Source: Nocardioides anomalus | GTDB lineage: Bacteria; Actinomycetota; Actinomycetes; Propionibacteriales; Nocardioidaceae | Length of the DNA: 64,000 nt | Assembly (NCBI RefSeq): GCF_011046535.1 | Contig: NZ_CP049257.1 | Span: 3,906,001-3,970,000, forward strand | Direction: 5' to 3' | Shown here: positions 34,563-43,093 of the stretch, piece by piece | Layout: every line of letters begins with the position of its first letter | How positions within the stretch are numbered: the stretch's first letter is position 1 | The notes under the pieces: model-generated | Database searches by the model: none | The model's input: only the letters and a program-made list of their open reading frames with translations | What the model was told of the DNA's origin: nothing | Program-made: the position numbers and the translations under genes

Positions 34563-35450
34563 TCAACCGACGAGGTGACGCTCGCTGGCGCGGACGTCGC
34601 CCCTGCGGAGGTGGACCACGACCAGCTCGCCCGGCGCTAGCCCCGGGTCGTCGAGCCCGAGGGCTCCGAACACGCTGGGCAGCACCGGTCGGTGGGTGCA
34701 GAGCACCAGACCGCCGGCCTGGGCCGGCCGGTCCTCGAGCCGCTCGGTCAGCCGGCGGACGAGACGCTCGACGCCGTCGTCGGTGGCGTCCTCCTCGCTG
34801 AGGTCCGGCTCCTCGCGGACCCGCAGGTCCCGCTGCTCGGCGTACGGCGCGAGGGTCTGGACGCAGCGGGTGCTGCCGGAGCTGACCAGGCGGCGCAGGT
34901 CGTAGGCCGCGAGGACCGGCGCGAGCCGCGCCGCCTGCTGCGCGCCCTCGGCGAGCAGGGGCCGGTCGCGGTCGTCGTGGCGCCAGCTCTTGCGCGAGCG
35001 CGCCCGGCTGTGGCGCAGCACCGCGAGCGTGCGCGTCTTGGGGCGCTGCCCGATCGCCTCGTCGAGGGTCTCGACGTCGAACTGGTAGGTGAGCCGCCGC
35101 CGGGCCTTGTCGTAGGGGAACCAGGCGACCTCGTCGATCTCGTCGTTGGGCTGGTAGTCGCCGACGTCGGTCCCGGCCGTGGCCCGGCCGACCCAGTAGT
35201 GCACGCGCTTGGCGCCGGCCTTGATGCGGTAGCGCTGACCGCCGAGCGGCACGCCCAGCCGCACCCGCAGCCCGGTCTCCTCCTCGACCTCGCGCACCGC
35301 CGCCGCCGTCGGGTGCTCGCCGCGGTCGACCTTGCCCTTGGGGAAGGACCAGTCGTCGTACTTGGGGCGGTGCACCAGCAGCACCTGGCGCTGCGGACCG
35401 AGGACCACCGCGCCGGCCGAGACCACCTCGCGCACGTGACCGGACGGCAT
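34563..35450 (-). CDS. mutT1: MutT1-like Nudix hydrolase fused to histidine phosphatase domain
   Basis: The 295-residue product joins a Nudix domain (box GKVDRGEHPTAAAVREVEEE near residue 43, WSFPKGK before it) to a histidine-phosphatase domain (VLRHSRARSRKSW near residue 145, second His in LCTHRPVLP). The same two-domain layout is found in mycobacterial MutT1, which removes 8-oxo-dGTP and diadenosine polyphosphates. MutT1 lies next to ppk in M. tuberculosis, and here the two genes flank the phosphate island. The ATG at 35450 is preferred to a TTG at 35462. Confidence 0.88.
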   Translation of the reverse strand: MPSGHVREVVSAGAVVLGPQRQVLLVHRPKYDDWSFPKGKVDRGEHPTAAAVREVEEETGLRVRLGVPLGGQRYRIKAGAKRVHYWVGRATAGTDVGDYQPNDEIDEVAWFPYDKARRRLTYQFDVETLDEAIGQRPKTRTLAVLRHSRARSRKSWRHDDRDRPLLAEGAQQAARLAPVLAAYDLRRLVSSGSTRCVQTLAPYAEQRDLRVREEPDLSEEDATDDGVERLVRRLTERLEDRPAQAGGLVLCTHRPVLPSVFGALGLDDPGLAPGELVVVHLRRGDVRASERHLVG

Positions 35451-35491
35451 GATGGGAGTCAACCATCCGCAGGCGACGGGGAGGAGACCCG

Positions 35492-36586
35492 GTGGCGAAG
35501 CCGTGGCGACGCCGGCTCACCCTCGCCGGGGCGATCGCCGTCGCGCTCGTGCTCCTCGCCTGCGCCGCGGTCGTCGGCGTGCGCTGGTGGCAGGACCGGC
35601 ACCGCACCGAGCTCGAGCGCGCGATGGGGTACGCACCGGCGCAGACCCAGCGCTACTCCTGGACCGACTGGGCGGCCATCCGCCGCGAGCTGCACGCCTC
35701 GCTCGACGCCCGCTCGCCCGCCTCCGACGTGGAGGACTTCCTGCTCGACGGGTACGACGCCGACCTCACCTCCGGCTCGGCGATGGGCGAGTCGACCACC
35801 GTGCTCCAGGAGGCGTTCGGCTTCTCCCCCGCCGACGTCTCCTGGGAGCTGCTGGCCCAGAGCGCGACCGGCTCGGTCCTCGTCGTCGGGCTGCCCTCGT
35901 CGCTGGACGTGGGCGACCTGGCCGACGACTTCGAGGGGCTGGGCTACACGCCCCCGTCCTCGGACGAGACCTCCGGCGGGGTCTGGCAGGGCGGCGAGCA
36001 ACTCGTCGCGCAGATCGCCGAGAGCAACGGTGGCAGCCTCTCGCCGCAGTTCCAGTACCTCGCGCTCGACGACGACCAGCACCTGCTGCTCGCGAGCGAC
36101 TCCTCGGCGTACCTCCGCGACGCCGCCGGCTCGCTGCCGGACTCGATCTCCGACGAAGGGCTGCGCGACGTGGCCGGCGCGGTCGGGTCGCCGCTGTCCG
36201 CCGCGGTGTACACCGGCGACTACGCCTGCAAGGCGCTGGCCATGGCCCAGGCCGACGACGGCGACCAGGCGAGCGCCGACCAGCTCATCGCCGCCGCGGG
36301 GGGCGTCGACCCGCTCACCGGCTTCGCCATGGCGGCCGAGCGGGACGGCACGGTGCGCGTGGGGCTGGCCTTCGAGGACGACGACCAGGCGCGCCGCAAC
36401 GCCGACAGCCGGGCCGAGCTCGCCGGTGGACCGGCTCCCGGGCAGGGCGGCGACTTCGGCGACCGGTTCGCGCTCGGGCGGGTGGCGGCCGACGGGCGGG
36501 TCGTGACGATGGCGCTCGAGCCGCGCGACGGCAGCGCCGTGCTGTCCGACCTGTCGACCGGGCCCGTGCTGTTCGCGACCTGCTGA
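35492..36586 (+). CDS. Membrane-anchored exported protein, unknown function
   Basis: The 364-residue product has one N-terminal membrane segment (LAGAIAVALVLLACAAVVGV) and an acidic, Asp/Ser/Gly-rich external part without recognised domain. Only two Cys lie outside the anchor (YACKAL, and the last residue). GGGGAGGAG lies upstream of the GTG. It is divergent from mutT1 and is followed by a hairpin. Similar exported proteins of unknown function are frequent in Nocardioides-type genomes. Confidence 0.6.
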   Translation: MAKPWRRRLTLAGAIAVALVLLACAAVVGVRWWQDRHRTELERAMGYAPAQTQRYSWTDWAAIRRELHASLDARSPASDVEDFLLDGYDADLTSGSAMGESTTVLQEAFGFSPADVSWELLAQSATGSVLVVGLPSSLDVGDLADDFEGLGYTPPSSDETSGGVWQGGEQLVAQIAESNGGSLSPQFQYLALDDDQHLLLASDSSAYLRDAAGSLPDSISDEGLRDVAGAVGSPLSAAVYTGDYACKALAMAQADDGDQASADQLIAAAGGVDPLTGFAMAAERDGTVRVGLAFEDDDQARRNADSRAELAGGPAPGQGGDFGDRFALGRVAADGRVVTMALEPRDGSAVLSDLSTGPVLFATC

Positions 36587-36600
36587 GCGGACACCTGCGG

Positions 36601-36620
36601 CCCGCCTGGGGTCAGGCGGG
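36601..36620 (+). terminator. Hairpin after exported-protein gene
   Basis: CCCGCCT (36601-36607) pairs perfectly with AGGCGGG (36614-36620) around a 6-nt loop, 15 nt after the stop. The rest of the 200-nt gap to copA shows nothing else. Confidence 0.55.
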
Positions 36621-36790
36621 ACGGAGGGGGCAGACGCGGCTCAGACGATGCAGAGCGCGTGCGCGAGAGCGCGGCGGACGCGGTGGACCCAGAGGAGCAC
36701 GGCACCACAGTGCCCACCCGATCAGGGCCGCTCTCTCACCCTTCGGGGTAGTTCTGTCGGGCTCCGGAGGATCTCCGGTGGGGCCGCGGA

Positions 36791-39025
36791 TCAGTGGAAC
36801 CGGCGCAGGCGCAGGCTGTTGGAGACCACGAAGACCGAGGACAGGGCCATCGCCGCGCCGGCCAGCATCGGGGTGAGCAGCCCGGCCGCCGCGATCGGCA
36901 GCGCGGCGACGTTGTAGGCGAAGGCCCAGAACAGGTTGCCGCGGATGGTGCCGAGGGTGCGCCGGGCCAGGCGTACGGCGGTCGCGGCGACCCGGAGGTC
37001 CCCGCTCACCAGCGTGAGGTCGGAGGCCGCGATGGCCGCGTCGGTGCCGGTGCCCAGGGCGATGCCGAGGTCGGCGGTGGCCAGGGCGGCGGCGTCGTTC
37101 ACGCCGTCGCCGACCATGGCCACCACGCAGCCGCGCTGCTGGAGCACGCGGACGGCCGCGACCTTGCCCTCGGGCAGCACGCCGGCCACGACCTCGTCGA
37201 TGCCGACCTCGGCCGCGACGGCGCGCGCGACCTGCTCGTGGTCGCCGGTGAGCAGGACCGGGCTCAGGCCGAGGGCGCGCAGGCGGCGCACGGCCTCGGC
37301 CGACGTCGGCTTGACCGTGTCGGCGACGGCGAGCACACCTCTGGCCTTCCCGCCCCAACCCGCCACCACCACCGTCCGGCCCGCCGCGCGGGCGCGCTGC
37401 ACTGCCGCCGTGAGGTCGTCGGGGACGACCAGGCCCTCGTCCGCGAGCAGCTCGGGGCGGCCGACGACCACGTCGTGGCCGTCGACGCTGCCACGCACGC
37501 CCCGGCCCTCGAGGTTGCGGAAGCCGGTCACCTCAGGTCGTGGCTCGCCCGCGGTGGCCCGCGCCACTGCACGCCCGACCGGGTGCTCGGAGGCCGCCTC
37601 GACCGCGCCCGCCAGCCGGCGCACGACGGCGGCGTCCTCGCCCGCCCCGGCGACGACGTCGACCAGCGCCAGCTCGCCGGTCGTCACCGTGCCGGTCTTG
37701 TCGAGCACGACCGTGTCGATGCGTCGGGTGGCCTCGAGCACCTCGGGGCCGCGGACCAGGACGCCGAGCTGGGCACCCCGGCCGGTGCCGACCATCAGCG
37801 CGGTCGGCGTGGCCAGCCCCAGGGCACAGGGACACGCGACGATCAGCACCGCCACCGCCGCGGTGAACGACGCCGCCGCACCGGCTCCCGTGCCGAGCCA
37901 GAAGCCGAGCGTCGCCACCGACAGTGCGATCACCACGGGGACGAAGACGCCCGAGACGCGGTCCGCGAGTCGTTGTGCCTGGGTCTTGCCGTGCTGTGCC
38001 TCCTCCACCAGTCGGGCCATCCGCGCCAGCTGGGTGTCGCTGCCCACCCGGGTGGCGCGGACGACGAGTCGTCCGTAGGTGTTCAGGGTGGCACCGGCCA
38101 CCGACATCCCGGGGCCCCTGTCCACAGGGACCGACTCCCCGGTGAGCACGGAGGCGTCCAGGGCCGACGTACCGCTCTCGACGACGCCGTCGGTGGCCAC
38201 GGTCTCGCCCGGGCGGACGACGAAGCTGTCGCCGACACCGAGCTCCCCGATCGGCACCCGCACCTCGGCCTCGCCACGCAGGATCGTGACGTCCCTGGCG
38301 CCGAGCTCCATGAGGGCGCGCAGCGCGGCGCCGGCCGCGCGCTTGGAGCGCTTCTCGAACCACCGCCCGGCCAGGAGGAACGTCGTGACGCCGGCCGCGG
38401 CCTCGAGGTAGATGTCGTCGAGACCGTCGCCGCGCTCCAGGGTGAAGCGGAACGGGTGGGTCATGCCGATGACCCCCGCGTCGCCGTACACCAGCGCGAC
38501 CAGGGACCACCCGAAGGCCGCGAGCGTGCCGACCGAGACGAGGGTGTCCATCGTGGTGGCGCCGTGGCGCAGGTTGACCGCGGCCGCGCGGTGGAACGGC
38601 CAGCCGCCCCAGACCACGACCGGCGCGGCCAGGGTCAGCGACAGCCACTGCCAGCCGTCGACCTGCAGGGCCGGGACCATGGCCACGAGCACCACCGGGA
38701 CCGTGAGCAGCGCCGAGACCAGCAGCCGCTGGCGCAGCACGTCGAGCTCCGGGTCGCGCGCGTCCGCCTCCAGCGCGGTGGGCTCGGTGGCCTCGGTGGT
38801 GGGCAGGGTGGCGCCGTAGCCCGCGGCGGCCACCGTCGCCAGCAGGTCCTCGGCGCTCACGGTCTCGGGGTAGGTCACCCGCGCCCGCTCGGTCGCGTAG
38901 TTGACGCTCGCGGTGACGCCGTCGAGCTTGTTGAGCTTGCGCTCGATGCGGTTCGCGCACGAGGCGCAGGTCATGCCGGTGATGTCGAGCTCGGTGGTGA
39001 GCTCGGGGTGGACGTCAGTGGTCAT
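36791..39025 (-). CDS. copA: Copper-exporting P1B-type ATPase
   Basis: The 744-residue pump has an N-terminal heavy-metal domain with GMTCASC and the actuator motif TGES. The transmembrane metal site is CPC and the phosphorylation motif is DKTGT. SEHP, in the nucleotide-binding domain, and the hinge GDGVND complete the set. These mark a Cu(I) exporter of class 1B-1. It is the last gene of the csoR operon and overlaps the gene before it by 11 nt. Confidence 0.96.
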   Translation of the reverse strand: MTTDVHPELTTELDITGMTCASCANRIERKLNKLDGVTASVNYATERARVTYPETVSAEDLLATVAAAGYGATLPTTEATEPTALEADARDPELDVLRQRLLVSALLTVPVVLVAMVPALQVDGWQWLSLTLAAPVVVWGGWPFHRAAAVNLRHGATTMDTLVSVGTLAAFGWSLVALVYGDAGVIGMTHPFRFTLERGDGLDDIYLEAAAGVTTFLLAGRWFEKRSKRAAGAALRALMELGARDVTILRGEAEVRVPIGELGVGDSFVVRPGETVATDGVVESGTSALDASVLTGESVPVDRGPGMSVAGATLNTYGRLVVRATRVGSDTQLARMARLVEEAQHGKTQAQRLADRVSGVFVPVVIALSVATLGFWLGTGAGAAASFTAAVAVLIVACPCALGLATPTALMVGTGRGAQLGVLVRGPEVLEATRRIDTVVLDKTGTVTTGELALVDVVAGAGEDAAVVRRLAGAVEAASEHPVGRAVARATAGEPRPEVTGFRNLEGRGVRGSVDGHDVVVGRPELLADEGLVVPDDLTAAVQRARAAGRTVVVAGWGGKARGVLAVADTVKPTSAEAVRRLRALGLSPVLLTGDHEQVARAVAAEVGIDEVVAGVLPEGKVAAVRVLQQRGCVVAMVGDGVNDAAALATADLGIALGTGTDAAIAASDLTLVSGDLRVAATAVRLARRTLGTIRGNLFWAFAYNVAALPIAAAGLLTPMLAGAAMALSSVFVVSNSLRLRRFH

Positions 39026-39881
39026 CGACGCTCACCGTGAAGCTCGCCGTGTGCACGGTCCCGGCGTGCTGGAAGTCCAGGAAGAGGCGGTAGCGACCCG
39101 GCGAGGGGAAGGAGGTCCGGAACGCGACCTCCGGCCCGGCGCCGCCGTCGTCCTCGGGGTGGACGTGCAGGTAGCCGAGGTCGCCGTCGCGCAGGGCGAC
39201 CAGGTGGCCGTGCGCGCCGAGGTAGGGCTCCAGGTCGCTCACCGGCACGCCGCCGCGCGAGACGGTCGCGGTCAGCACGGTCTCGACGTGGTCCCCCACG
39301 TCGCCGGCCAGGGTGACGTCGTAGCCGTCGACCGAGGCGGTGCGACGGTCCGCGCCGAGCGGCTCGGGCGCGAAGTCGCCGGGGACCAGCAGGTCGGTGC
39401 CGAGGACGGTCTTCTCACCACCGGCCGGCACGAAGTCGGCCACCACGCGCCACGCGCCCGGGGTGAGCTCCACCCCGTCGACGCTCCACTCGCCGGTGTC
39501 GGCGTCCAGCGTCGGGTGCACGTGCTGGAAGCCGGTCAGGTCGCGCCGCACCACGACGAGGTGCAGGTCGCGCTCGTGCTGCTCGTCGTACGCCGTGAGC
39601 GGGGCTCCGTCCGCACCGGTGATCGTGAAGGCGATCCGCTGCGGGCCGGGGGCGGCCTCGGCGGCGTCCAGCGCCAGGGTCCAGCCGTCTGCCGATGCCG
39701 CCAGGCCACCGACGTCGTGGCCGCTCGAGCCCATCCCGGGCATCGCGCCCATGTCGTCGTGCTCCGCTGCGGCGGCCGGGTCCGAGCCCACCGGGCCGAC
39801 GACCCGGCCGACGCCGAGGGCCAGCGCGAACAGCGCCGCGCAGCCCGCGACGTACGCCACGAGCCGGGTCACGGTGCTCAC
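39015..39881 (-). CDS. Exported His/Met-rich copper-associated protein
   Basis: The 288-residue product has one N-terminal membrane or signal segment and then EHDDMGAMPGMGSSGHD, a Met/His stretch suited to Cu(I). Two beta-rich modules follow, each with a conserved LHVVRxxxxGFQHVHP or GDLGYLHVHPED block. It resembles exported proteins found in actinobacterial copper operons, where a periplasm-like scavenging role is assumed. It overlaps copZ by 4 nt (GTGA) and copA by 11 nt, so its production is tied to copper export. Confidence 0.7.
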   Translation of the reverse strand: MSTVTRLVAYVAGCAALFALALGVGRVVGPVGSDPAAAAEHDDMGAMPGMGSSGHDVGGLAASADGWTLALDAAEAAPGPQRIAFTITGADGAPLTAYDEQHERDLHLVVVRRDLTGFQHVHPTLDADTGEWSVDGVELTPGAWRVVADFVPAGGEKTVLGTDLLVPGDFAPEPLGADRRTASVDGYDVTLAGDVGDHVETVLTATVSRGGVPVSDLEPYLGAHGHLVALRDGDLGYLHVHPEDDGGAGPEVAFRTSFPSPGRYRLFLDFQHAGTVHTASFTVSVDDH

Positions 39882-40096
39882 GCCAGCGAGTAGCCGGCCT
39901 CCGCGACGGCGGCGGCGACCGCCGCGCGGTCGAGGGGCTCGGCGCTGGTCACGGTGACGCGTCCGGAGACGTGGTCGGCGCTGACGCCTCGGACGCCGGC
40001 GAGCTCGCCGACCTCCTCCTGGACCGACATCTCGCAGTGGCCGCAGGTCATGCCGACGACGTCGAAGGTCTCCTCGTGGGCCGCGGGCTGCGTCAT
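39878..40096 (-). CDS. copZ: Copper chaperone CopZ
   Basis: The 72-residue protein is a single heavy-metal-associated domain with the copper motif GMTCGHC near residue 15. It delivers Cu(I) to CopA or CsoR. It overlaps csoR by 4 nt (ATGA). Confidence 0.93.
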   Translation of the reverse strand: MTQPAAHEETFDVVGMTCGHCEMSVQEEVGELAGVRGVSADHVSGRVTVTSAEPLDRAAVAAAVAEAGYSLA

Positions 40097-40386
40097 GAGC
40101 GCACCAGCCGGGTGATGGCGTCCACGGCCTCGGTCACCTTCTGGCGGCCCTCCTGCTCGCCGGCGCGGGCGGCGTCGACGACGCAGTGGTTCATGTGGTC
40201 CTCCAGCAGGCTCAGCGAGACCGCCTGGAGCGCCTTGGTCACCGCGGCGACCTGGGTCAGGACGTCGATGCAGTAGGTGTCCTCGTCGACCATCCGCTGC
40301 AGGCCGCGGGTCTGGCCCTCGATGCGGCGCAGCCGCTTGAGGACGTCGTCCTTGCGGTGCGCGTAGCCGTGCGTGCTCGCTTCCAT
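40093..40386 (-). CDS. csoR: Copper-sensing repressor CsoR
   Basis: The 97-residue helical repressor has the Cys-His-Cys copper triad: Cys in TYCIDV, His in EDHMNHC and Cys four residues later. It also has the family pattern RLRRIEGQTRGLQRM. Copper binding releases DNA and opens the operon. The ATG at 40386 is chosen because a TACGGT -10 lies 6 nt upstream, overlapping the operator at 40397-40411. The longer frame from 40428 would read through the operator. Confidence 0.95.
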   Translation of the reverse strand: MEASTHGYAHRKDDVLKRLRRIEGQTRGLQRMVDEDTYCIDVLTQVAAVTKALQAVSLSLLEDHMNHCVVDAARAGEQEGRQKVTEAVDAITRLVRS

Positions 40387-40392
40387 GTGTCT

Positions 40393-40411
40393 ACCGTACC
40401 CCCCTAGGGTA
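40393..40411 (-). promoter_or_regulatory. CsoR operator and overlapping -10 element
   Basis: TACCC-CCCTA-GGGTA at 40397-40411 is the inverted repeat typical of CsoR operators. The minus-strand TACGGT at 40398-40393 overlaps its edge and lies 6 nt from the csoR ATG. A bound repressor would therefore block promoter access, giving autoregulation. Confidence 0.8.
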
Positions 40412-40453
40412 TGAAGACAAGGGCGCACGCGAACGCCGCCGAGCGGGACGAGC

Positions 40454-40597
40454 TCAGCGGACCCCGAGGATCCGGTCGATCTCCGCGGTGGAGAGGTGCT
40501 CGTCGGCCTCGCTGGCCGCGATGATGAGGTTGGTGGTCAGCTCCACCTCGCCCAGGAGATCGGCGTCCTCGAGCGTCACGTCGAACTGGTCGTGCAC
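40454..40597 (-). CDS. Small acidic helical protein, 47 residues
   Basis: The frame starts at a GTG with a strong GAGAGGAG ribosome binding site. It reads HDQFDVTLEDADLLGEVELT near the start and ends STAEIDRILGVR. The pattern with hydrophobic spacing looks like a conserved helical protein rather than chance coding. Similar small proteins of unknown role are known to me in Streptomyces-type genomes, but I cannot name a family. It lies between the copper operon and cspA. Confidence 0.65.
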   Translation of the reverse strand: MHDQFDVTLEDADLLGEVELTTNLIIAASEADEHLSTAEIDRILGVR

Positions 40598-40632
40598 GCG
40601 CGGACTCCTCTCGGACTGGGGCGACTGCCTAC

Positions 40633-40646
40633 GGGTAGGGGTACCC
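40633..40646. promoter_or_regulatory. Inverted repeat upstream of the 47-residue gene
   Basis: GGGTA (40633-40637) and TACCC (40642-40646) flank GGGG. This is the reverse arrangement of the CsoR operator half-sites, which face TACCC outward. It lies about 35 nt upstream of the GTG and may be a metal-regulator site. Confidence 0.35.
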
Positions 40647-40744
40647 CCAGACGCCCCGTGACACCCAGCGTAGTGCGCGCCACCCGGAACCCGCAGTGGT
40701 CAAAACGGGTGGCGCGGTGGCCCAGATGGACCACCCGAACGCAG

Positions 40745-40777
40745 CACGAGGCCCCACCCGTCGGGTGGAGCCTCGTG
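40745..40777 (-). terminator. Terminator of cspA
   Basis: A 15-nt arm (40745-40759) pairs at 14 of 15 positions with 40763-40777 around a 3-nt loop, 17 nt after the cspA stop. Confidence 0.75.
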
Positions 40778-40793
40778 ACTGTGTCGTCCAGGA

Positions 40794-40997
40794 TCAGAGA
40801 GGACGGACGTTCTCCGCCTGCGGGCCCTTGGGGCCCTGGGTGACGTCGAACTCGACCTTCTGGTTCTCGTCGAGGGACTTGTAACCCTGCGACTGGATCG
40901 CCGAGTAGTGCACGAAGACGTCGTCGCCGCCGTCCTCCTGCGCAATGAAGCCGAAACCCTTCTCGGCGTTGAACCACTTCACGGTGCCCTGAGCCAT
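40794..40997 (-). CDS. cspA: Cold shock protein
   Basis: This 67-residue single cold-shock domain binds single-stranded nucleic acid through RNP1 KGFGFI and RNP2 VFVHYSAI. Such proteins act as RNA chaperones. AAGGAG at 41008-41013 lies 10 nt before the ATG. The long upstream gap allows an extended 5' leader like those of other csp genes. It ends in a strong hairpin. Confidence 0.96.
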   Translation of the reverse strand: MAQGTVKWFNAEKGFGFIAQEDGGDDVFVHYSAIQSQGYKSLDENQKVEFDVTQGPKGPQAENVRPL

Positions 40998-41392
40998 TGC
41001 TCGATTACTCCTTAGTCGGGGCGTGAGGCCGTCACTTCAACGGCCCCGCAATTGATGCGGTGACTCGCCGCTCCCGACCCGCAGGAACTCCTACAAGCAG
41101 AAACGCCGTTGGTCCCAAAACCCCACCGGCGTCAGACCAGCTGGATGTTGCACCTCTTGCTGCTGCAGACAGTACCAAGGGATGTCGACGCGAGCACCAG
41201 TCGCGGCGTCTTCCTGGGACGAGCCCGGCGCCGCGGCGGCGACGATGCCGGGACCACCGCGCCGTGACGGCCTGGCGACTCGGCGCCGCCGGCGTACCGC
41301 CGCCCCATCCGTTGTCACCGTTCTGTGGATTTGGCGTGGCGCCGTTGTGGATCCGGTCTGGACATGTCCACACACCGAGCGTCTCGTGAGTC
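40998..41392. other. Intergenic region: cspA leader side
   Basis: There is no convincing gene on either strand; the short frames here lack codon bias and start signals. The base composition is less GC-rich than the flanks. A minus-strand TACTGT at 41174-41169 is a possible cspA -10. TGGACATGTCCA at 41359-41370 is a perfect 12-bp palindrome of unknown role. Confidence 0.5.
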
Positions 41393-41594
41393 ACAGGAGG
41401 CAACTCCTGTCCCGAAACAGTCGTACGAACGACCTAGTCACATCGGGCCATGGGGGTGCCGATCCACTGATCATCAACAGGAGGGGGTTACTCACCGTTA
41501 CCGAACGGCCAACCTTGTGGTCGTGACCTTCCCCCGAGGTCACAGACCCCCCCGGTCCGCAGGACGTGAACCCCCAGCCGTACCCCCGACGGCT
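41393..41594 (+). ncRNA. Candidate structured leader RNA with GNRA hairpin and C-rich loops
   Basis: In order on the plus strand: ACAGGAG/CTCCTGT with a GCAA loop (41393-41410). CCCGA (41411-41415) pairs with TCGGG (41443-41447) around an inner GTCGT/ACGAC hairpin (41420-41433). CCGTT/AACGG follows at 41495-41508. GTGACCT/AGGTCAC has loop TCCCCCG (41523-41543). GACC/GGTC has loop CCCCC (41545-41557). AGCCGT/ACGGCT has loop ACCCCCG (41576-41594). A GAGGGGG run at 41481-41487 could pair with any C-loop. The C-loops recall 6C RNAs of actinobacteria, but those have six or more C. It ends 40 nt before the beta-helix gene. Confidence 0.5.
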
Positions 41595-41634
41595 CGCGTC
41601 TGCGGATCCCGACCCCCGAGATGGATGGCCCCTG

Positions 41635-43087
41635 ATGTCCAAGCTCCTCAGCACCTGCACCCGCATCGCGGTCCTCGCGGTCGCCGCGGCCGGCGCCACC
41701 GTGGCGCTCCCCCAAGCCGAGGCCCACGCCGCGGGCGGTACGACGTACTACGTCTCGCCCAACGGCAACGACGCCGCCGCCGGCACCTCCCCCGGCTCCG
41801 CGATCCGCTCCGTCGGTCGCGCCTCGGGCCTCAACCTCGGCCCCGGCGACTCGGTCCTGTTCCAGCGCGGCGCGACGTTCTCCGGCAAGCTCGCGGTCTG
41901 GAAGTCCGGCGCGGCCGGCAACCCGATCACGATCGGTGCCTACGGCGACGGCGCCCGTCCGGTCTTCACCGGCGACTGCCTCGAGGTCGGCGGCTCCTAC
42001 ATCACGATGACCGACTTCACCGTGTCGGGCTGCTCCACCAACGGCATCTGGACCAACGGCACCGGCAACGTGATCACCGGCATCGAGGCCACGCACAACA
42101 TCCACGGCATCGACGTCGCCGAGCAGGCCAAGAACACCAAGGTCCTGCGCAACTACCTGCACAACAACGACCGGATGGCGCCGAACACGCCCGGCCCGTT
42201 CGACGACTACGGCGCCGTCGGCGTCGTCGTCCAGGGCGACAACACCGAGGTCGCCTACAACACCATCACCGACAACTGGGCGCCCTCGGCCGACTTCGGC
42301 ACCGACGGCTCCGCGGTCGAGATCTACGGCGGCATCGGCTCGCTGGTCCACCACAACGTGGCCTCGAACAACCGGACCTTCACCGAGCTGGGCAACAACC
42401 GCTCCGCGGACACGACGTTCGCCTACAACCAGGTCACCTCCGACCTCAAGGACACCGAGTTCCTCATCACCCGCGGTGACGCCGACTACTTCGGCCCGGT
42501 GCGCGGCACCGTGGCGGTCAACAACACCGTCAAGCTCACCGGCTCGAACTCGCTCGGCTTCTCCTGCTACGCCGGCTGCACCCCCGGCTACTTCGCCCTC
42601 TACAACAACGTGCTCGACGTGGCCGGCCGCATCGGCTACCTCGAGGGCTCGATGAACGGCGGCAACAACGTCTACTGGCGCGGCCAGATGGCCGGCCTGA
42701 AGCTGATGCCGGGCGACCGCTACACCGACCCGATGTGGAAGGACGGCGAGCTCGTCCCCGGTCCGGGCTCCCCCCCTCGTCGACAGCGGCGTCTCGGGCT
42801 CGATGAAGACCGACCTCGACGGCACCAAGGTCGGCGTGGACGGCAACGGCGACGGCCGCAAGGGCACCGACATCGGCGCCTACGAGAAGCCCGGCAAGGG
42901 CAAGGGCAAGGCCAAGGGCAAGGGCAAGGGCCACCACGGCAAGGGCCACAAGGGTCACAAGGGCGGCAAGAAGGACGGCAAGAAGAACGGCCACAAGCAC
43001 CACGGCAAGGGCCACGAGAACGGCGGCAAGCACCACCACGGCGCCAAGGCCCACCAGGGGCACCACACCAAGGGTCGCCTCTCCTGA
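41635..43087 (+). CDS. Secreted right-handed beta-helix protein, frame broken at a C7 tract
   Basis: The protein has a signal peptide (cleavage near AEAHA) and a parallel beta-helix of about 350 residues (YYVSPNGNDAAAGTSPGSAI, GNVITGIEATHNIHGIDVA, VAYNTITDNWAPSADFG). These are typical of pectate-lyase-like surface proteins. At 42770-42776 seven C shift the frame. With six C the reading continues as SPLVDSGVSGS into the IGAYEKPGKGKGKAKGKGKG tail and stops at 43087. As written, translation goes on in another frame to 43146. The ATG at 41635 is chosen to give the signal peptide. It may be a sequencing error, a mutation or phase variation. Confidence 0.7.
42770..42776 (+). repeat. C7 homopolymer at the frameshift point
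   Basis: Seven consecutive C join two reading frames that belong to one protein. Removing one C restores continuity. Confidence 0.8.
42777..43087 (+). other. Lys/Gly/His-rich tail in the second frame
   Basis: The displaced C-terminus is built of KGKG, HHGKGHKG and GGKKDGKKNG units with about a dozen His and many Lys, ending TKGRLS. Such a tail would be strongly basic and could bind wall polymers, nucleic acid or metals. A GTG/ATG-initiated separate product (ATG at 42803) is possible but lacks a good ribosome binding site. Confidence 0.6.
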
Positions 43088-43093
43088 GAACCC

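Noticed and set aside
41324..41372. DnaA-box-like sequences (TGTGGAT twice, TGTCCACA) near a 12-bp palindrome, as a possible origin
   Set aside because: Matches are imperfect, only three are seen, and there is no dnaA, dnaN or other origin gene nearby.
41032..41403. A 123-residue minus-strand frame upstream of cspA
   Set aside because: It has no ribosome binding site and no domain, and its composition is unlike the coding regions; it overlaps the probable cspA leader.
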